From: Rhodothermus profundi
GTDB lineage: Bacteria > Bacteroidota > Rhodothermia > Rhodothermales > Rhodothermaceae
Direction: 5' to 3'
Assembly (NCBI RefSeq): GCF_900142415.1
Contig: NZ_FRAU01000004.1
Coordinates: 208,501-272,500, forward strand
DNA: 64,000 bases
Both the position numbers and the translations under genes were made by a program. Below the pieces are notes generated by a model that did not search any database, was not told the DNA's origin, and worked only from the letters and a program-made list of their open reading frames with translations. This document shows positions 9,543 to 20,110 of the stretch, in pieces; within the stretch, counting starts at the first letter, position 1, and the number at the start of each line of letters is the position of its first letter.

Positions 9543-10493
9543 TTACTGCTGCTGCTTGATAAATTCGATTAGGGCGGCCACCTCACGCTCGCTCAGGGAA
9601 GCGTAGCTGGCCGGCATAACATTGGGATACCCCTGCACTACCCGAGCTCCGGGCTGCAGGATCGCTTCTCGAAGATAATTCTCATCAGCAACTGCTGTCG
9701 AACCATCCTCAAACGTCCGCGTGGACCCGAAAAGCCCTTTAAAAGTGGGCCCCACGAGACGCGACCCATCAATGCTGTGGCAGCTAAAACAGGCCTTTTC
9801 CCGATAAAGCCGTGCCCCTAACTCGGCCAGCGGCATATCTTCCGGAATGCCTGCGCTTTCGAGCCACTGCTCAAACTCCTCGCGCGGGTGCACAATCACT
9901 TTAGCCAGCATACCCGAATGCTGCGTGCCGCAGTACTCCGCGCAGAAAACGGTATACTCCCCGGGCTTGGTCGCCTCAAACCAGAGGGACGAGTAACGAT
10001 CAGGCAGTACATCCTGCTTAACGCGGAAGGCCGGCACGTAGAAGCTGTGAATCACGTCCACACTGGTCATGCGGAGCTTTACTGGCTGCCCCGCCGGCAC
10101 GTGCAACTCGTTGGTTGTTTTAACCCCGTTTGGATATTCAAATTCCCAGTACCACTGGTAACCGTACACCACAATCTCATAGGCATCCGGCGGAGCTGTG
10201 TACATTTTGATGAACACCCGGAATCCCCACGTAAAAACGATCAGCACCAGAATCGTGGGCACCACAATCCAGGCCAGTTCAACCACCTTCTTTTCCTTAA
10301 CGGGCTCTGGCACTTCATCGCGCCGGCGTCGCCGGTAACGCACGACAAAAAACGTCATAGCGCCAACGACGCCAATAAAAATCACCGTACTCACCAGCGC
10401 CCAGAACTGAAACAGACTGTCGACTTCCGGCGCTACGGAAGAAGCGGCTTCCGGTAACCAGGCTGTACTCTGCAACAGAATCATTGCTTGCAT
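9543..10493 (-). CDS. ctaC: caa3-type cytochrome c oxidase subunit II with fused cytochrome c
   Basis: This subunit takes electrons into the oxidase. It has 316 residues: a short leader, two transmembrane helices (about 30-52 and 73-95), a cupredoxin domain (100-205) and a C-terminal cytochrome c domain (220-316). The binuclear CuA ligands are all present (H149, C184, E186, C188, H192, M195). The heme site is C235-F-S-C238-H239, with M293 in N-V-M-P-A as likely sixth ligand. The fused heme domain is what makes the enzyme caa3. Translation could also start at Met4. The sco gene lies 21 nt upstream and ctaD 16 nt downstream. Confidence 0.96.
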   Translation of the reverse strand: MQAMILLQSTAWLPEAASSVAPEVDSLFQFWALVSTVIFIGVVGAMTFFVVRYRRRRRDEVPEPVKEKKVVELAWIVVPTILVLIVFTWGFRVFIKMYTAPPDAYEIVVYGYQWYWEFEYPNGVKTTNELHVPAGQPVKLRMTSVDVIHSFYVPAFRVKQDVLPDRYSSLWFEATKPGEYTVFCAEYCGTQHSGMLAKVIVHPREEFEQWLESAGIPEDMPLAELGARLYREKACFSCHSIDGSRLVGPTFKGLFGSTRTFEDGSTAVADENYLREAILQPGARVVQGYPNVMPASYASLSEREVAALIEFIKQQQ

Positions 10494-10514
10494 CTTTCCG
10501 AGGTTCGCTTCTGG

Positions 10515-11351
10515 TTAGCCGGCTGGATGGAGCGTCTCCTGCTGGCGCCGACGTTCTCGTCGCCAGAACAAAAACAGGGTGATGCCCAGCACCACCATCG
10601 TTACAACTCCTCCCAGCCGCATGATGTTAAAGGCATTTGCCACGTAAGAATTCTCGTTAGGATCATACTGGAAGCAGTAAAGCAACACCTGATCGATGAC
10701 TGTTCCCACCCTGCCTTCCGACGCTTCTACCAACGCCTTCCGCACGTCGCCCGGATCATGCTCCAGGCCGTACAGATAGCGCGAAATCTTTCCCTCACCA
10801 CTTAGAAAAATCAACGCGGCAGGGTGCGCAAACTGCTGTTTTTCGGGCACCCATCGAAAGTAAAACCCCACTGCGTCGGTCAGCGCCCGGATCGTTGTCG
10901 AGTCGCCTGTCAGAAAGTGCCATCCCGCACCTGCGGCTGGCTTACCGAGCATTTCCAGGTAATGGATCTTTTGCCGGCGGGCCTGCTCGGGCGTCTCCCG
11001 GTGGTTAAAGCTGACGGCCAGCACTTCAAACTGATCACCGGGCGTCCACGACATCTGCTGGAGCGTTCTGGTCAGCCCGTCCAGCACCAGATTACAGAGC
11101 ATCGGGCAGTCGTGGTACACCAGCGCCAGCAACACCGGACGCCGACCATCAAAGAACTCCCGGAGCGCTACCGGTTGCCCTTCTTCGTCAAAAAACGTCA
11201 GGTCCAGCGGAATGCGCGCGCCCAATTGCTCTTCAATGCCGACCCCCTCAAAAACAGCCAACTGCTGGCCACTTCGCTGGGCCCACGCCGAAAGCGCCCC
11301 CAACGCACTCAGACTCCACACCAACCACCACGCTTTACCCCACCACCGCAT
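10515..11351 (-). CDS. sco: SCO1/SenC family copper chaperone
   Basis: Sco proteins deliver copper to, or reduce, the CuA site of oxidase subunit II. The protein has 278 residues: a signal peptide or anchor (4-24), a thioredoxin-like domain, and a C-terminal transmembrane helix near 242-260 followed by a basic tail. The copper-binding C82-P-M-L-C86 pair and H176 in F-A-H-P-A are present. A C-terminal anchor in addition to the N-terminal leader is less usual than the single N-terminal anchor of Sco1, but I recall similar proteins in Bacteroidota. Its place directly ahead of ctaC supports CuA assembly as its job. Confidence 0.92.
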   Translation of the reverse strand: MRWWGKAWWLVWSLSALGALSAWAQRSGQQLAVFEGVGIEEQLGARIPLDLTFFDEEGQPVALREFFDGRRPVLLALVYHDCPMLCNLVLDGLTRTLQQMSWTPGDQFEVLAVSFNHRETPEQARRQKIHYLEMLGKPAAGAGWHFLTGDSTTIRALTDAVGFYFRWVPEKQQFAHPAALIFLSGEGKISRYLYGLEHDPGDVRKALVEASEGRVGTVIDQVLLYCFQYDPNENSYVANAFNIMRLGGVVTMVVLGITLFLFWRRERRRQQETLHPAG

Positions 11352-11372
11352 ATTTTGCTGCTCTGTCTGCTA

Positions 11373-11783
11373 CTACATACGGGTTGAGACACCGGAAGGC
11401 CTGGGAAGCGTCCAGGCCGAATCTCCACCATAGGCCTTCACCACTTCTTCCATGGCCCGATCAATGGGAATGCGATAGATGCCCTCTTCGGCATCTACAA
11501 CCCCATAGCCTTCCAGTAACTGGCGCGCATGCGCCTCCGTTTCCTCCCGCAAAGGATATCGAAGCGAAGCGGCTGCGGCTTCCGCACGCTTCTGCATCTG
11601 CCATTGCGCCGCTACCACTAACATCCACACAATAATCACAATAAGCGCCACCGTCCCCCACACGAGCCGGAAGAGGTACGACGCCTGCAGGTTAGCCTCG
11701 TCCGGCTGCACCTCTGGCAGCGTCGCCTCTCCAGACGCTGCCTCCGCGGCGGCAACCTGCGTCTGTTTTTCCTGTTCGGCCAT
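11373..11783 (-). CDS. Small single-span membrane protein in the ACIII-caa3 operon
   Basis: The 136-residue protein has a Gln/Glu/Ala-rich N-terminal tail (1-30), one transmembrane helix (about 33-57, V-A-L-I-V-I-I-V-W-M-L-V-V) and a soluble C-terminal half rich in Ala and Glu. The end, I-P-I-D-R-A-M-E-E-V, is reminiscent of the conserved I-P-V-x-R-A-M-x-x-L motif of small proteins near act and cyoD-like genes, which I recall only loosely. It carries no Cys or heme motif. Position between actF and sco suggests an extra, cofactor-free ACIII or oxidase subunit or an assembly factor. I do not assign an Act letter. Confidence 0.75.
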   Translation of the reverse strand: MAEQEKQTQVAAAEAASGEATLPEVQPDEANLQASYLFRLVWGTVALIVIIVWMLVVAAQWQMQKRAEAAAASLRYPLREETEAHARQLLEGYGVVDAEEGIYRIPIDRAMEEVVKAYGGDSAWTLPRPSGVSTRM

Positions 11784-11855
11784 AGCTTCCGCAGATTACG
11801 AGAGATTCGAACGCACGATAATGTATCGGGTTGTCTGCTTCTATCAAAAATTCAC

Positions 11856-13109
11856 TCAGTGCAGAGCCAGCGAACGCGCCAGGTAAGGATCGTTCTGGGG
11901 CACCAGACTATGCCGGCTGAGGCGGTAAAAGAGCAATCCGACAACGATCCCGAAAAGTCCCAGCCAGCAGGTGACATCCAACCAGTGGAACGTCAGATGC
12001 TCAGCGTGCAACACGGGCATGGCGACCCAGAACAGGTCAACCCAGTGAATGATCGCGAACCAGACGCCCATAGTCCCCACAAGTAGTGGAGTTCGCTTGG
12101 CGGCCCAGGGCAACAGAATCAGGAAAGGCAGCGCAAAGTGCCCCCAGATCAACACCTGGCTTAGCACCTCCCATCCATGCTCCAGCCGATGCCGGTACCA
12201 GAGCGTCTCTTCTGGCAGATTTCCATACCAGATCAGCATGTACTGGCTAAAAGCGATATAGGCCCAGAACGCCGTAAAGCCAAACATGAGCTTGCCCAGG
12301 TCCTGGAAGTGCGGTGCTCGCACGATGCCTGTAAGCGGCCCCCGGCGCGCCAGAATAGCGTAGCAGGTTGTGATAAAGCCGAGCGCCACAAAGAACGCTC
12401 CGGCGAAGAAGTAAACCCCGAAAATCGTTGAGTACCAGTGCGGATCAAGAGACATCAGGAAATCATAGCTGGCGAACGCCACGGTCACCCCATAGAGCGG
12501 CATGCCCCAGGCGCTCACCTTGCGTTGCTGCGCTGGAATCGACGGATCAGGATCAACGTCCTGACGCACCGACAGGGTATATAGCTTGTAAGCCAGCAGC
12601 GTCCAGATGAAGAAGTAGAAGGCAATTCGTCCCAGGAAGAAGGGTACGTTCAAATAAGCCCGTTTACCTGCCAGGATGGGGTCATATTCCGGGCTGGCCG
12701 GGTCATAGACCTCGGGATGGGTCCAGTGATACAGGTCGTGCAGGCCAAAAAGAACAGGAATAAACAGCACAATTAGTGCCGGGAACGTCCACAACAGGGC
12801 TTCCGGCAGACGACGCACGGCTACCACCCATTGCGCCCGCGTCAGGTGTTGAATCATCACAAAAAACAGCGCGCCCAGCGCCAGCGTCAGACAGAACGTC
12901 CACCCCACCAGGTAAGAGAAATAGAACTGATGTGCATCGATAACCCACCCTACCAGACTCACAATCAGCAGTCCTACCCCGATAGCCAGCGGCACCGCCC
13001 ATATGCGTACGTCTTCCGGGAGACGATAACGGGGTTCTGCCTGCTCCCGCGTGGACTGCAATGGGTCCAGCAACCAGCCCAGGAAACCGTTTGCTTTCAC
13101 TTCCGCCAT
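11856..13109 (-). CDS. actF: Alternative complex III subunit ActF (NrfD-like)
   Basis: ActF is an integral membrane subunit of the quinol:cytochrome c/HiPIP oxidoreductase ACIII, a relative of NrfD/PsrC proteins and of ActC. The protein has about 417 residues with ten predicted transmembrane helices and contains H-D-L-Y-H-W-T-H-P and F-S-Q-Y-M-L-I-W-Y-G-N-L-P-E-E-T, segments I associate with ActF. The ATG at 13109 (M-A-E-V-K-A-N-G-F) is chosen over an in-frame TTG at 13127. It follows actE by 31 nt. In known structures ActC and ActF flank the B subunit and form possible proton paths. Confidence 0.93.
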   Translation of the reverse strand: MAEVKANGFLGWLLDPLQSTREQAEPRYRLPEDVRIWAVPLAIGVGLLIVSLVGWVIDAHQFYFSYLVGWTFCLTLALGALFFVMIQHLTRAQWVVAVRRLPEALLWTFPALIVLFIPVLFGLHDLYHWTHPEVYDPASPEYDPILAGKRAYLNVPFFLGRIAFYFFIWTLLAYKLYTLSVRQDVDPDPSIPAQQRKVSAWGMPLYGVTVAFASYDFLMSLDPHWYSTIFGVYFFAGAFFVALGFITTCYAILARRGPLTGIVRAPHFQDLGKLMFGFTAFWAYIAFSQYMLIWYGNLPEETLWYRHRLEHGWEVLSQVLIWGHFALPFLILLPWAAKRTPLLVGTMGVWFAIIHWVDLFWVAMPVLHAEHLTFHWLDVTCWLGLFGIVVGLLFYRLSRHSLVPQNDPYLARSLALH

Positions 13110-13140
13110 AATGTATCTCAAACCCAATGGTTAAGGTCAC

Positions 13141-13770
13141 TTATTCACCTTGAAGCTGTGCCCGCACTTCTTCAGGCACATCGGTTGCCGTGGCATACTG
13201 GCTGCGCTGCAATGCCCGCACATAGGCTACAATAGCCCAGCGGTCGGCTACCGGAATCTGATGGCCATACGCCGGCATATTGCGCACGCCATTGCTGATC
13301 ACTTCAAAGAGGTAGCCATCCTCCACGTTACGCAGCCGGTCATCGTGGAAAGTTGGAGCGGGGGTGTACCCATAGTTGCCGCGCATAATGATTCCCTGTC
13401 CATCACCCGCCTTACCATGGCAGACGGCGCAGTAGATGTTGTAACGTTCCTGGCCACGCGCTACCAGCTCAGGCGTGACGGCTACCGGAATACGTTCCAC
13501 ATAAGCGCCATCCGCCGTCTTTCCGAAATAGAAGGGGGTGTCCTCCTTGAGCAGTCCGCGAGGCACTGTTCCCGGCACAGGCGGTCGCATTGCCCGACGA
13601 TCCGCAAAGAAGGGGTTTAGCTCCTGCGCTTCAAATTTTTCCTGGAAATCCATGTTCAGGTTGGGATGAACTGGCGGCTTGCTGGAAATCATGCCCCGGC
13701 AGCCCGCCAGCAACAGGCCAAGTAGCAGTCCCGTCCAGATCGTGCGCGGCATAGCTGTTTTAGCTTGCAT
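13141..13770 (-). CDS. actE: Alternative complex III subunit ActE, monoheme cytochrome c lipoprotein
   Basis: The 209-residue protein has a lipoprotein signal with lipobox L-L-A-G-C24 and one heme c site, C114-A-V-C117-H118, in a class I cytochrome c fold. Likely axial Met residues are in N-M-P-A-Y-G-H. The linker from 30 to 100 is Pro-rich, with the N-P-F-F-A-D-R-R-A-M-R-P-P segment typical of ActE. It probably passes electrons from ActA to the oxidase on the periplasmic face. It is followed by actF and preceded by actD with only 6 nt between. Confidence 0.93.
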   Translation of the reverse strand: MQAKTAMPRTIWTGLLLGLLLAGCRGMISSKPPVHPNLNMDFQEKFEAQELNPFFADRRAMRPPVPGTVPRGLLKEDTPFYFGKTADGAYVERIPVAVTPELVARGQERYNIYCAVCHGKAGDGQGIIMRGNYGYTPAPTFHDDRLRNVEDGYLFEVISNGVRNMPAYGHQIPVADRWAIVAYVRALQRSQYATATDVPEEVRAQLQGE

Positions 13771-13776
13771 TATGGC

Positions 13777-14430
13777 TTAGCTTGCAGTTACGGCAGCTTC
13801 GGCGGCCGGCGCAGGCGTGGGCGTACCCTCCTCTTCCCCCCGATCCTCAATCACCTCAATATTGTAGCCACCCAGTTGCTCCAGCAACTGACGCGTGGCC
13901 GCTTGGTCAAACTTGGGATCACTGGCCGCCACGAACAGGAAAAAACCATCGTCGGTTGCACGCGCGAAGTTCTTCGAGTAAAACAAAGGGTTATACGGAC
14001 GCGGCAACCCATTGAGCGCCAGCATGGCAGCCACCCCGGCCAGCGCTGAAAACAGAATCGTCAATTCAAAAATGATAGGCACCGATGGCGGCAGTGCAAA
14101 AAACGGCTTGCCGCTGATGTTCAGGGGATAATCAACAGCCCCCATCCACCACTGCATCCACCAGGCCAGGGCAAAGCCGGCAATAGTGCCTGTAAAGAAG
14201 GTAATCACCCCCACCTTCGAATTGCCCAGCCCCATTGCTTCATCCATCCCGTGGATGGGAAAAGGGCTGTGCGCGTCAAAATGCCGATAGCCGGCTTTGC
14301 GCACCTGCCGGGCGGCATGCAATAGCGCTGCTGGATCCGAAAACTCCGCCAGCAGGCCGTAGACCGACCCGTCGCGGGCCTCATAAATGCCCATCGAAGC
14401 CTTCAGCGAGCGAAGCAATTCCTTCAACAT
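13777..14430 (-). CDS. actD: Alternative complex III subunit ActD (DUF3341)
   Basis: ActD is a cofactor-free subunit with a cytosolic N-terminal domain and two transmembrane helices. The 217-residue protein shows Y-G-L-L-A-E-F near residue 25, the D-A-H-S-P-F-P-I-H-G-M-D-E motif (53-66) diagnostic of DUF3341, helices at about 75-97 and 120-142, and a soluble C-terminal domain ending in an Ala/Glu tail. The intervals between its neighbours are 16 nt (actC) and 6 nt (actE). Confidence 0.93.
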   Translation of the reverse strand: MLKELLRSLKASMGIYEARDGSVYGLLAEFSDPAALLHAARQVRKAGYRHFDAHSPFPIHGMDEAMGLGNSKVGVITFFTGTIAGFALAWWMQWWMGAVDYPLNISGKPFFALPPSVPIIFELTILFSALAGVAAMLALNGLPRPYNPLFYSKNFARATDDGFFLFVAASDPKFDQAATRQLLEQLGGYNIEVIEDRGEEEGTPTPAPAAEAAVTAS

Positions 14431-14446
14431 GGCGTCTCTCCGTTGC

Positions 14447-15910
14447 TCAGGACGAGCGTCCCCGGTTTACCTGGACTTCGGCCGAACGGCTGTGGCCGTC
14501 GCCGTGCGTTTCATAATAGTGCGGATCGGCTTCGGGCAGCACCCCTTTTACTTCGGCCATGGCCACCATGGGCACGAACCGCAGGAACAGCAGAAATAGC
14601 GTGAAAAACAGCCCGAACGAACCGATCAGCGTAAGCACGTCCACCCAGGTTGGTACAAAATAGTCCCAGCTCGACGGCAGATAATCCCGGTGCAGCGAAG
14701 TAATGGTGATCACAAAGCGCTCGAACCACATGCCAATGTTGACCACAATCGACGCTACAAACATGAAGGGAATATTCCGCCGCAGCTTTTTAATCCAGAA
14801 GAACTGCGGGAAGATCAGGTTGCAGGACATCATGATCCAGTAGGCCCAGGCGTACGGCCCCGTCGCCCGGTTAATAAAAGCATATTGCTCGTAAGGCACG
14901 CCGGAGTACCAGGCAATGAAGAACTCCGTAATGTAGGCAAAGCCCACCATCGTGCCGGTTACGAGCATGATGATATTCATCTTCTCCAGGTGATCCACGG
15001 TGATTACGTTCTCCAGGCCATAGGCCTTACGGGCAATCACCATGAGCGTCACCACCATGGCAAACCCAGAGAAGATTGCGCCGGCCACGAAGTAGGGAGG
15101 GAAGATGGTCGTGTGCCAGCCTGGAATGATCGAGACAGCAAAGTCAAACGACACGACCGAGTGCACTGAAAGCACCAGCGGCGTGGCCAGTCCGGCCAGC
15201 AACATGTAGACCTTTTCGTAATTCCGCCAATGACGATTAGCCCCGCACCAGCCCAGCGCAAAAAAGCCCAGAATCTTGGCGCGCAGGCGACGCCCCATCA
15301 GCGCTGCCCGATCCCGCAACGTGGCCAGATCCGGAATGAGCCCAACGTACCAGAATACCAATGAGACGATGAAGTAGCTGGACACTGCGAACACGTCCCA
15401 GAGCAGCGGGCTCTTAAACTGGGGCCACATCTCCATTTGATTCGGGATGGGCAGCGTCCAGTAGATAGCCCAGACACGTCCCACGTGGAATGTTGGAAAG
15501 ATGAGAGCGCAGATCACCGCGAAGATGGTCATCGCCTCCGCCGCCCGGTTGATTGAGGTGCGCCACCGCTGGCGGAAAAGAAACAGAATAGCGGAGATCA
15601 ACGTCCCGGCATGACCAATACCAACCCAGAAGACGAAGTTCACAATGGGCCAGCCCCATCCTACCGGAATATTGTTGCCCCAGACTCCCACACCGTTCCA
15701 GACCTGGTAGGCCAGCATGGCCACCAGCGTAAGCATGCCTAGAAATGCCACTGAAAAAGCAGCCCACCAGGCCTTTGGCGTTTTCTTCTCGGTGTGCTGC
15801 GCAACCAGCTCGGTAATGTCATGGAAGCTTAGCCCACCTTGCACCAGCGGTGGTTCCACCTCATGATCGGTGCGGGCCAGCGCTGACAGATCTTTCGTTG
15901 CGTGCGCCAT
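14447..15910 (-). CDS. actC: Alternative complex III subunit ActC (NrfD-like quinol-binding subunit)
   Basis: ActC is the polytopic subunit thought to bind menaquinol next to the [3Fe-4S] cluster of ActB. It has 487 residues with about ten transmembrane helices. NrfD-family segments include [21 protein letters not shown] and S-V-D-F-A-V-like [20 protein letters not shown] in the middle. The C-terminus is hydrophilic and Arg/Ser-rich. It starts 28 nt past actB. R. marinus uses menaquinone, so menaquinol is the likely donor. Confidence 0.95.
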   Translation of the reverse strand: MAHATKDLSALARTDHEVEPPLVQGGLSFHDITELVAQHTEKKTPKAWWAAFSVAFLGMLTLVAMLAYQVWNGVGVWGNNIPVGWGWPIVNFVFWVGIGHAGTLISAILFLFRQRWRTSINRAAEAMTIFAVICALIFPTFHVGRVWAIYWTLPIPNQMEMWPQFKSPLLWDVFAVSSYFIVSLVFWYVGLIPDLATLRDRAALMGRRLRAKILGFFALGWCGANRHWRNYEKVYMLLAGLATPLVLSVHSVVSFDFAVSIIPGWHTTIFPPYFVAGAIFSGFAMVVTLMVIARKAYGLENVITVDHLEKMNIIMLVTGTMVGFAYITEFFIAWYSGVPYEQYAFINRATGPYAWAYWIMMSCNLIFPQFFWIKKLRRNIPFMFVASIVVNIGMWFERFVITITSLHRDYLPSSWDYFVPTWVDVLTLIGSFGLFFTLFLLFLRFVPMVAMAEVKGVLPEADPHYYETHGDGHSRSAEVQVNRGRSS

Positions 15911-15938
15911 CGCGTTTTCCGTCCTGCTTGCAGATCGC

Positions 15939-18900
15939 TCAGGCTACCGATTCCTGCGCCAGTAGCCGGGGATTCGGATTCGTAATGCGGGCCAGGTACG
16001 AGGTGCGCGGCTTGACGCCAAGCGCTGCCAGCATCTCGTACCGCCGCACATTTTGCCGCTGTCGGACAACAGCACTGTTCGGATCGTTCAGGTCTCCGAA
16101 CGTGATCGCTTCGGCCGGACAGGCCTGCTGGCAGGCCGTTTTGACTTCCCCGTCTCGCAACGATCGCCGCTCAATGTTAGCCTGCCGCTGCGCTTCCCGA
16201 ATGCGCTGCACGCAGTAGGTGCACTTCTCCATCACCCCGCGGAAGCGCACGGTCACGTCCGGATTCTGGGCCATCTGCACCTGGATAGGCAGCGTCTTCA
16301 CCCAGTTGAACCAGTTAAACCGCCGCACTTTATAGGGACAGTTATTCGAGCAATAGCGCGTCCCGATGCAGCGGTTGTAAACCATTTCATTGAGCCCATC
16401 GGGCGAATGCACCGTAGCTGCTACCGGGCAAACCGACTCGCAGGGTGCATTTTCGCATTGCATGCAGGGCACCGGCTGCACGACCAGTTGCGGATCGTCC
16501 GCATGGGCCTCATCGCTCACGAAATAGCGATCAATGCGCAGCCAGTGCATTTCCCGCCCACGACCCACCTCGTTTTTGCCCACCATCGGGACGTTATTTT
16601 CACTATCGCACGCCACAATACAGGCATTGCAACCAGTACAGGCATTCAGATCAATCACCATGGCCCACTGGTTGCGATAGTAATCGCTGTCCTGAAAAGC
16701 GGGCTGCTTGCTCGGGTGGGCCTCCTCCCACAGTGTGGGATACTGCTCCCATGGCTCCAATCCTTTAAGCGGGGGCTCCGCCTCTTGGGCAAAATTCGGT
16801 TTCTTCCGAAACTCTTCCAGCGTAGCCATCCGCACCAGGGGCCGCCCGACCATAGCCCCGTGATCCTGGGTGGTCACAATTTTATAGGTGCGCCCCGTTT
16901 TGCGAACCTGAGCCCCCTGAGCTACCCAGGGCATCTCTGCGCGCCGGAGCGGCGCCACGTTGACGCCGACGCCCGTAGCAATGGCCCCCTGTCCGTAAAT
17001 GTCCGTGTAATCATCTAAATCAAAAAACGGCGTCTTGCGCTCCGGACGCGTCGAACTGATCTCACGCCCATAGCCCAGATAAACCGTAATTGAATCGTCC
17101 GGATGGCCCGGCAGCACCCATACCGGCAAGGTTACGGCCTGGCCATCCAGCGACAGTTCAATCACATCGACGATATAGACACCCTTGCGATATTCGGCCC
17201 TGACGCCCAGCGCCTCCGCCGTCTTCGGACTCAGAAGGGCAACATTATCCCAGACAATCTTGGTGATGGGATCCGGCAGCTCCTGCGCCCAGGCATTGTT
17301 GGCAAAGCTACCATCCAGCACCGTGGGATCCAATCGGAAGACTACTTCCAGACCACCTTCCGGAGCCTTTGGCCAGTCACGCAGCACCTGACGGCGAGGC
17401 CGCAACGTAACCGTAGGATAGGCCGAATCCGGCAGAAAACCATCATGCAGCACGCGCTGCCAGGCCTGCTCGAAGGCTCCCCGCCCCGCCAGCAACTGCC
17501 GCCACGTCGCCCGGACCAGGTCATAGCCGCTCTGCTCCTGACCGGTAGCCAGCAAAGCAAGCACCTCCAGCGGCGAATGAGCGGCCTCATAAAGCGGTGC
17601 AATCAAAGGCTGAATTACCGAAAGCGTGCCATCATAGGCCCGCCCATCTCCCCACGCCTCCAGATAGTGCGTAGCAGGCAGATGCCAGGTGCTGCGACGG
17701 GCGGTCTCGTCTACATGTAGCCCCAGATGAATGACCTCGGGCACCTGCGCCAGCGCCTCCGCAAAGCCCAGGGCAGCAGGAGCGTCGTAGACCGGATTGA
17801 CATTCAGGAGCAACAGCACATCCACCTCCCCGGCCTGCATAGCTCGCACCAGATCAGCCAGCGCCTCGTGCTGCGGCACCACCTCTTCCTCCAGGGCATG
17901 CAGGATAACCGTGCGTCCCAGGCTGCCCAGCAGATCATTGATTACAGCGCAGAGGGCATGCACGGCTGGCGGCTGCGTCTCTCCGGCCAGCACCACCCCC
18001 CGCTGACCGGCCTCCCGAAGATCACGGGCAATCTCCACAACATAGGGATGACCTGCAAACCGAGCCCCTGCCTCACGCAGCTCATCCAACCCCAGTTCAG
18101 CTGCCAGTGCCGCCGCAAACGCTGGAATATCGCTGGCGCGAAGGCGCAGGCGATGGTCGGCCATGCCGCCCGTCACGGTATAGGTGCTCTCAATCACGTA
18201 CAGACGGCTCAGCTCATCCTCCGGCCGCTCCAAGCGCCGGCTGGCGGCAAATTCACGGGTATTTTCTACAAAATTGCGATCTGTTGGCCCCAGAAAATCC
18301 GCGTCCAAACTGACGATCACGCGCGCTTCCGCAAAACGATAGCGCGCCCGAACCGGGCGGCCGAAAGCCTGCTGCAACCCCAGCGCTTCGTTGTCATTGC
18401 CTTCCGGCGCATAGGTAACCCATCGAACCTGCGCATAGCGCCGGCCCAGCTCCCGCCGCAGCGCAGCTAAGGTAGGCGAACTACTCGGTTCACAGAGCAC
18501 CGCCAACCGCTTCGTGGCCGCCTCAGCGGCCAGCGCCTGCGCAAACTGCACAAAGTTCTCCCACGCAACAGGCTCTCCCTTTCGAAGCACCTGCTGCGAG
18601 CGATCCGGATCATACAGATTCAGCAGCGAAGCCTGCTCAAAGACACCGGTTGCGCCGCGGCTGAGCGGATGATCCGGGTTCCCCTCAATCTTGGTCGGAC
18701 GCCCCTCATGACTCTCCACCAGGAGCGGCCGCACGCTACCCCGAAACGGCATAGCCGTGGCATAGTAAAGGGGAATGCCCGGAATGATCTCTTCCGGCTG
18801 ACGCACATAGGGCAGGATCTTCTCTACCGGGCGCCGGCAGGCTGTCAGTCCGGCCAGCGCCATCGACGCCCCCATGATCTGCAAAAACTGGCGCCGCGAC

Positions 18901-19058
18901 GTGCCACTCGGAGGCTCCGCGACGCCTGGCATGAATTCATCCTGCGCCAGCTTCGTCCATTCCGGATCCCGCTGCAGGTCAGCCATGCTGCGCCAGAGCC
19001 GCTTGCCCGGCGCAGACGCTTCAACACCGTCAGGATTGACCACAGGCAGTTCAATCAT
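15939..19058 (-). CDS. actB: Alternative complex III subunit ActB (molybdopterin-oxidoreductase-like plus Fe-S domain)
   Basis: This 1039-residue periplasmic subunit fuses a domain related to molybdopterin oxidoreductases (about 80-730), which in ACIII holds no molybdenum, to a ferredoxin-like domain. A twin-arginine signal S-R55-R56-Q-F-L-Q-I leads to L-T-A-C74, so Tat export and lipid anchoring are both possible. Four cluster motifs are visible: [11 protein letters not shown] (near 806), [13 protein letters not shown] (near 866), [11 protein letters not shown] (near 897), and C-T-Y-C (near 946) with C-Q-Q-A-C (near 977). That fits three [4Fe-4S] and one [3Fe-4S] cluster. It is the electron-transfer core of ACIII. 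Confidence 0.96.
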   Translation of the reverse strand: MIELPVVNPDGVEASAPGKRLWRSMADLQRDPEWTKLAQDEFMPGVAEPPSGTSRRQFLQIMGASMALAGLTACRRPVEKILPYVRQPEEIIPGIPLYYATAMPFRGSVRPLLVESHEGRPTKIEGNPDHPLSRGATGVFEQASLLNLYDPDRSQQVLRKGEPVAWENFVQFAQALAAEAATKRLAVLCEPSSSPTLAALRRELGRRYAQVRWVTYAPEGNDNEALGLQQAFGRPVRARYRFAEARVIVSLDADFLGPTDRNFVENTREFAASRRLERPEDELSRLYVIESTYTVTGGMADHRLRLRASDIPAFAAALAAELGLDELREAGARFAGHPYVVEIARDLREAGQRGVVLAGETQPPAVHALCAVINDLLGSLGRTVILHALEEEVVPQHEALADLVRAMQAGEVDVLLLLNVNPVYDAPAALGFAEALAQVPEVIHLGLHVDETARRSTWHLPATHYLEAWGDGRAYDGTLSVIQPLIAPLYEAAHSPLEVLALLATGQEQSGYDLVRATWRQLLAGRGAFEQAWQRVLHDGFLPDSAYPTVTLRPRRQVLRDWPKAPEGGLEVVFRLDPTVLDGSFANNAWAQELPDPITKIVWDNVALLSPKTAEALGVRAEYRKGVYIVDVIELSLDGQAVTLPVWVLPGHPDDSITVYLGYGREISSTRPERKTPFFDLDDYTDIYGQGAIATGVGVNVAPLRRAEMPWVAQGAQVRKTGRTYKIVTTQDHGAMVGRPLVRMATLEEFRKKPNFAQEAEPPLKGLEPWEQYPTLWEEAHPSKQPAFQDSDYYRNQWAMVIDLNACTGCNACIVACDSENNVPMVGKNEVGRGREMHWLRIDRYFVSDEAHADDPQLVVQPVPCMQCENAPCESVCPVAATVHSPDGLNEMVYNRCIGTRYCSNNCPYKVRRFNWFNWVKTLPIQVQMAQNPDVTVRFRGVMEKCTYCVQRIREAQRQANIERRSLRDGEVKTACQQACPAEAITFGDLNDPNSAVVRQRQNVRRYEMLAALGVKPRTSYLARITNPNPRLLAQESVA

Positions 19059-19115
19059 AGGACGCTCTTAACCAACAAACGCAGAGTTTTCTCACCTCAA
19101 ATAGCCACGCCCGAC

Positions 19116-19763
19116 TCAGTAATGGCAAGCCGAGCAGTTTGTAGGCGGACGAATCCCCTCTTTCCGAATACGCTCCAGGTTACGCTCAATGTAATCAGCC
19201 GGCGGCTGATACCCCATCGTGGTAATCTCATGCTGCGGTCGCAAATACAGCTCCGGCTGCCGATGACACTCCAGGCACCACCCCATCGAAAGCGGCTTGA
19301 CCACACGCACCACGTCCATCTGATCAATGCGACCGTGGCACGTCTCACAGCCCACCCCGTTGTTTACATGCGATGCATGACTGAAATGCGCGTAGTCAGG
19401 CAGGTGGTGCACCTTCACCCATTCAATAGACCGGTCCGTCGCCCAACTATCCCGCACCGCCTGCAGCCGGGGCGAATCTGTCAAAATCTGACTATGACAG
19501 TTGATGCAGGTCTGCGTAGAAGGAATGCTCGCCTTATCTGCGATCTCCACCCCTCCATGACAGTAGCGACAGTCCAGCCCTAACTTGCCCACGTGAATGC
19601 GATGGCTGTAGGGCACCGGCTGCTCTGGCGCATAGCCCACTTCATAAAATTCCGGCGAAAAGTAATACCAGACCAGAAAAACAGCCAGCACCCCCCCAAA
19701 CACGGAGCCTGCCAGCGAAAGCGCCGGCAACCGATTAGTCTTTCTGGAAAAAATCTGCGGCAT
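19116..19763 (-). CDS. actA: Alternative complex III subunit ActA, pentaheme cytochrome c
   Basis: ActA has 215 residues: an N-terminal transmembrane anchor (about 15-34) and a periplasmic domain with five C-x-x-C-H sites, C-R-Y-C-H, C-I-N-C-H, C-E-T-C-H, C-L-E-C-H and C-S-A-C-H. The last of these is at the very C-terminus, followed by a single Tyr. This heme count and size match ActA of R. marinus. The subunit takes electrons from the ActB clusters and hands them to ActE. It is the first gene of the respiratory unit; a candidate promoter lies about 125 nt upstream and the leader can form a small hairpin at 19816-19830. Confidence 0.96.
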   Translation of the reverse strand: MPQIFSRKTNRLPALSLAGSVFGGVLAVFLVWYYFSPEFYEVGYAPEQPVPYSHRIHVGKLGLDCRYCHGGVEIADKASIPSTQTCINCHSQILTDSPRLQAVRDSWATDRSIEWVKVHHLPDYAHFSHASHVNNGVGCETCHGRIDQMDVVRVVKPLSMGWCLECHRQPELYLRPQHEITTMGYQPPADYIERNLERIRKEGIRPPTNCSACHY

Positions 19764-20110
19764 AACGTTCCAAACCTGAAGCTACCCTGTTTTATAAGGC
19801 AGAAATCTAAAGCTTCCCGCAAAATGCGGGCGCCCCTTCATGCGAAATTCGGATAAAAAGCCTTTCTTTAGCAAAAAACAGCTTTAACACTACAGGACTT
19901 AGCTCGAAAAGTCAACGCCCCCAAAATTTCCTTGCAGGATTTTCGGGAATCGTTGACAGAGCTTCCGTATTCGAGGCCCTAATGCCCGTTGTCTCCGGCG
20001 AGGCACAAAGTATGCCGACCCTCTGTTTTTTGCAAACCTTCGCGCCAGCAACGCCACCCTTTCGTTTTATCTTTGAACTGGCCATACCGGCAGCAGCGAC
20101 CTGAGGGTCT
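19764..20110. other. Divergent intergenic region between actA and the glycosyltransferase gene
   Basis: This 347-bp, comparatively AT-rich stretch should hold promoters for both directions. It contains a small stem CCCGCA-AAA-TGCGGG (19816-19830) in the actA leader and a TTGACA at 19953-19958 on the plus strand without a convincing -10 at 17 nt. No coding potential was recognised. Confidence 0.6.
19887..19915 (-). promoter_or_regulatory. Candidate promoter for the ACIII-caa3 operon
   Basis: The minus strand reads TTGACT, 17 nt, TAGTGT, with the -10 element about 124 nt ahead of the actA start. The -35 matches five of six consensus bases; the -10 is weak. Confidence 0.35.

Noticed and set aside
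19953..19984. TTGACA on the plus strand as promoter for the glycosyltransferase
   Set aside because: The -35 is perfect, but no -10 is found at 16-18 nt; the nearest candidate (CTAATG) is 20 nt away and weak.
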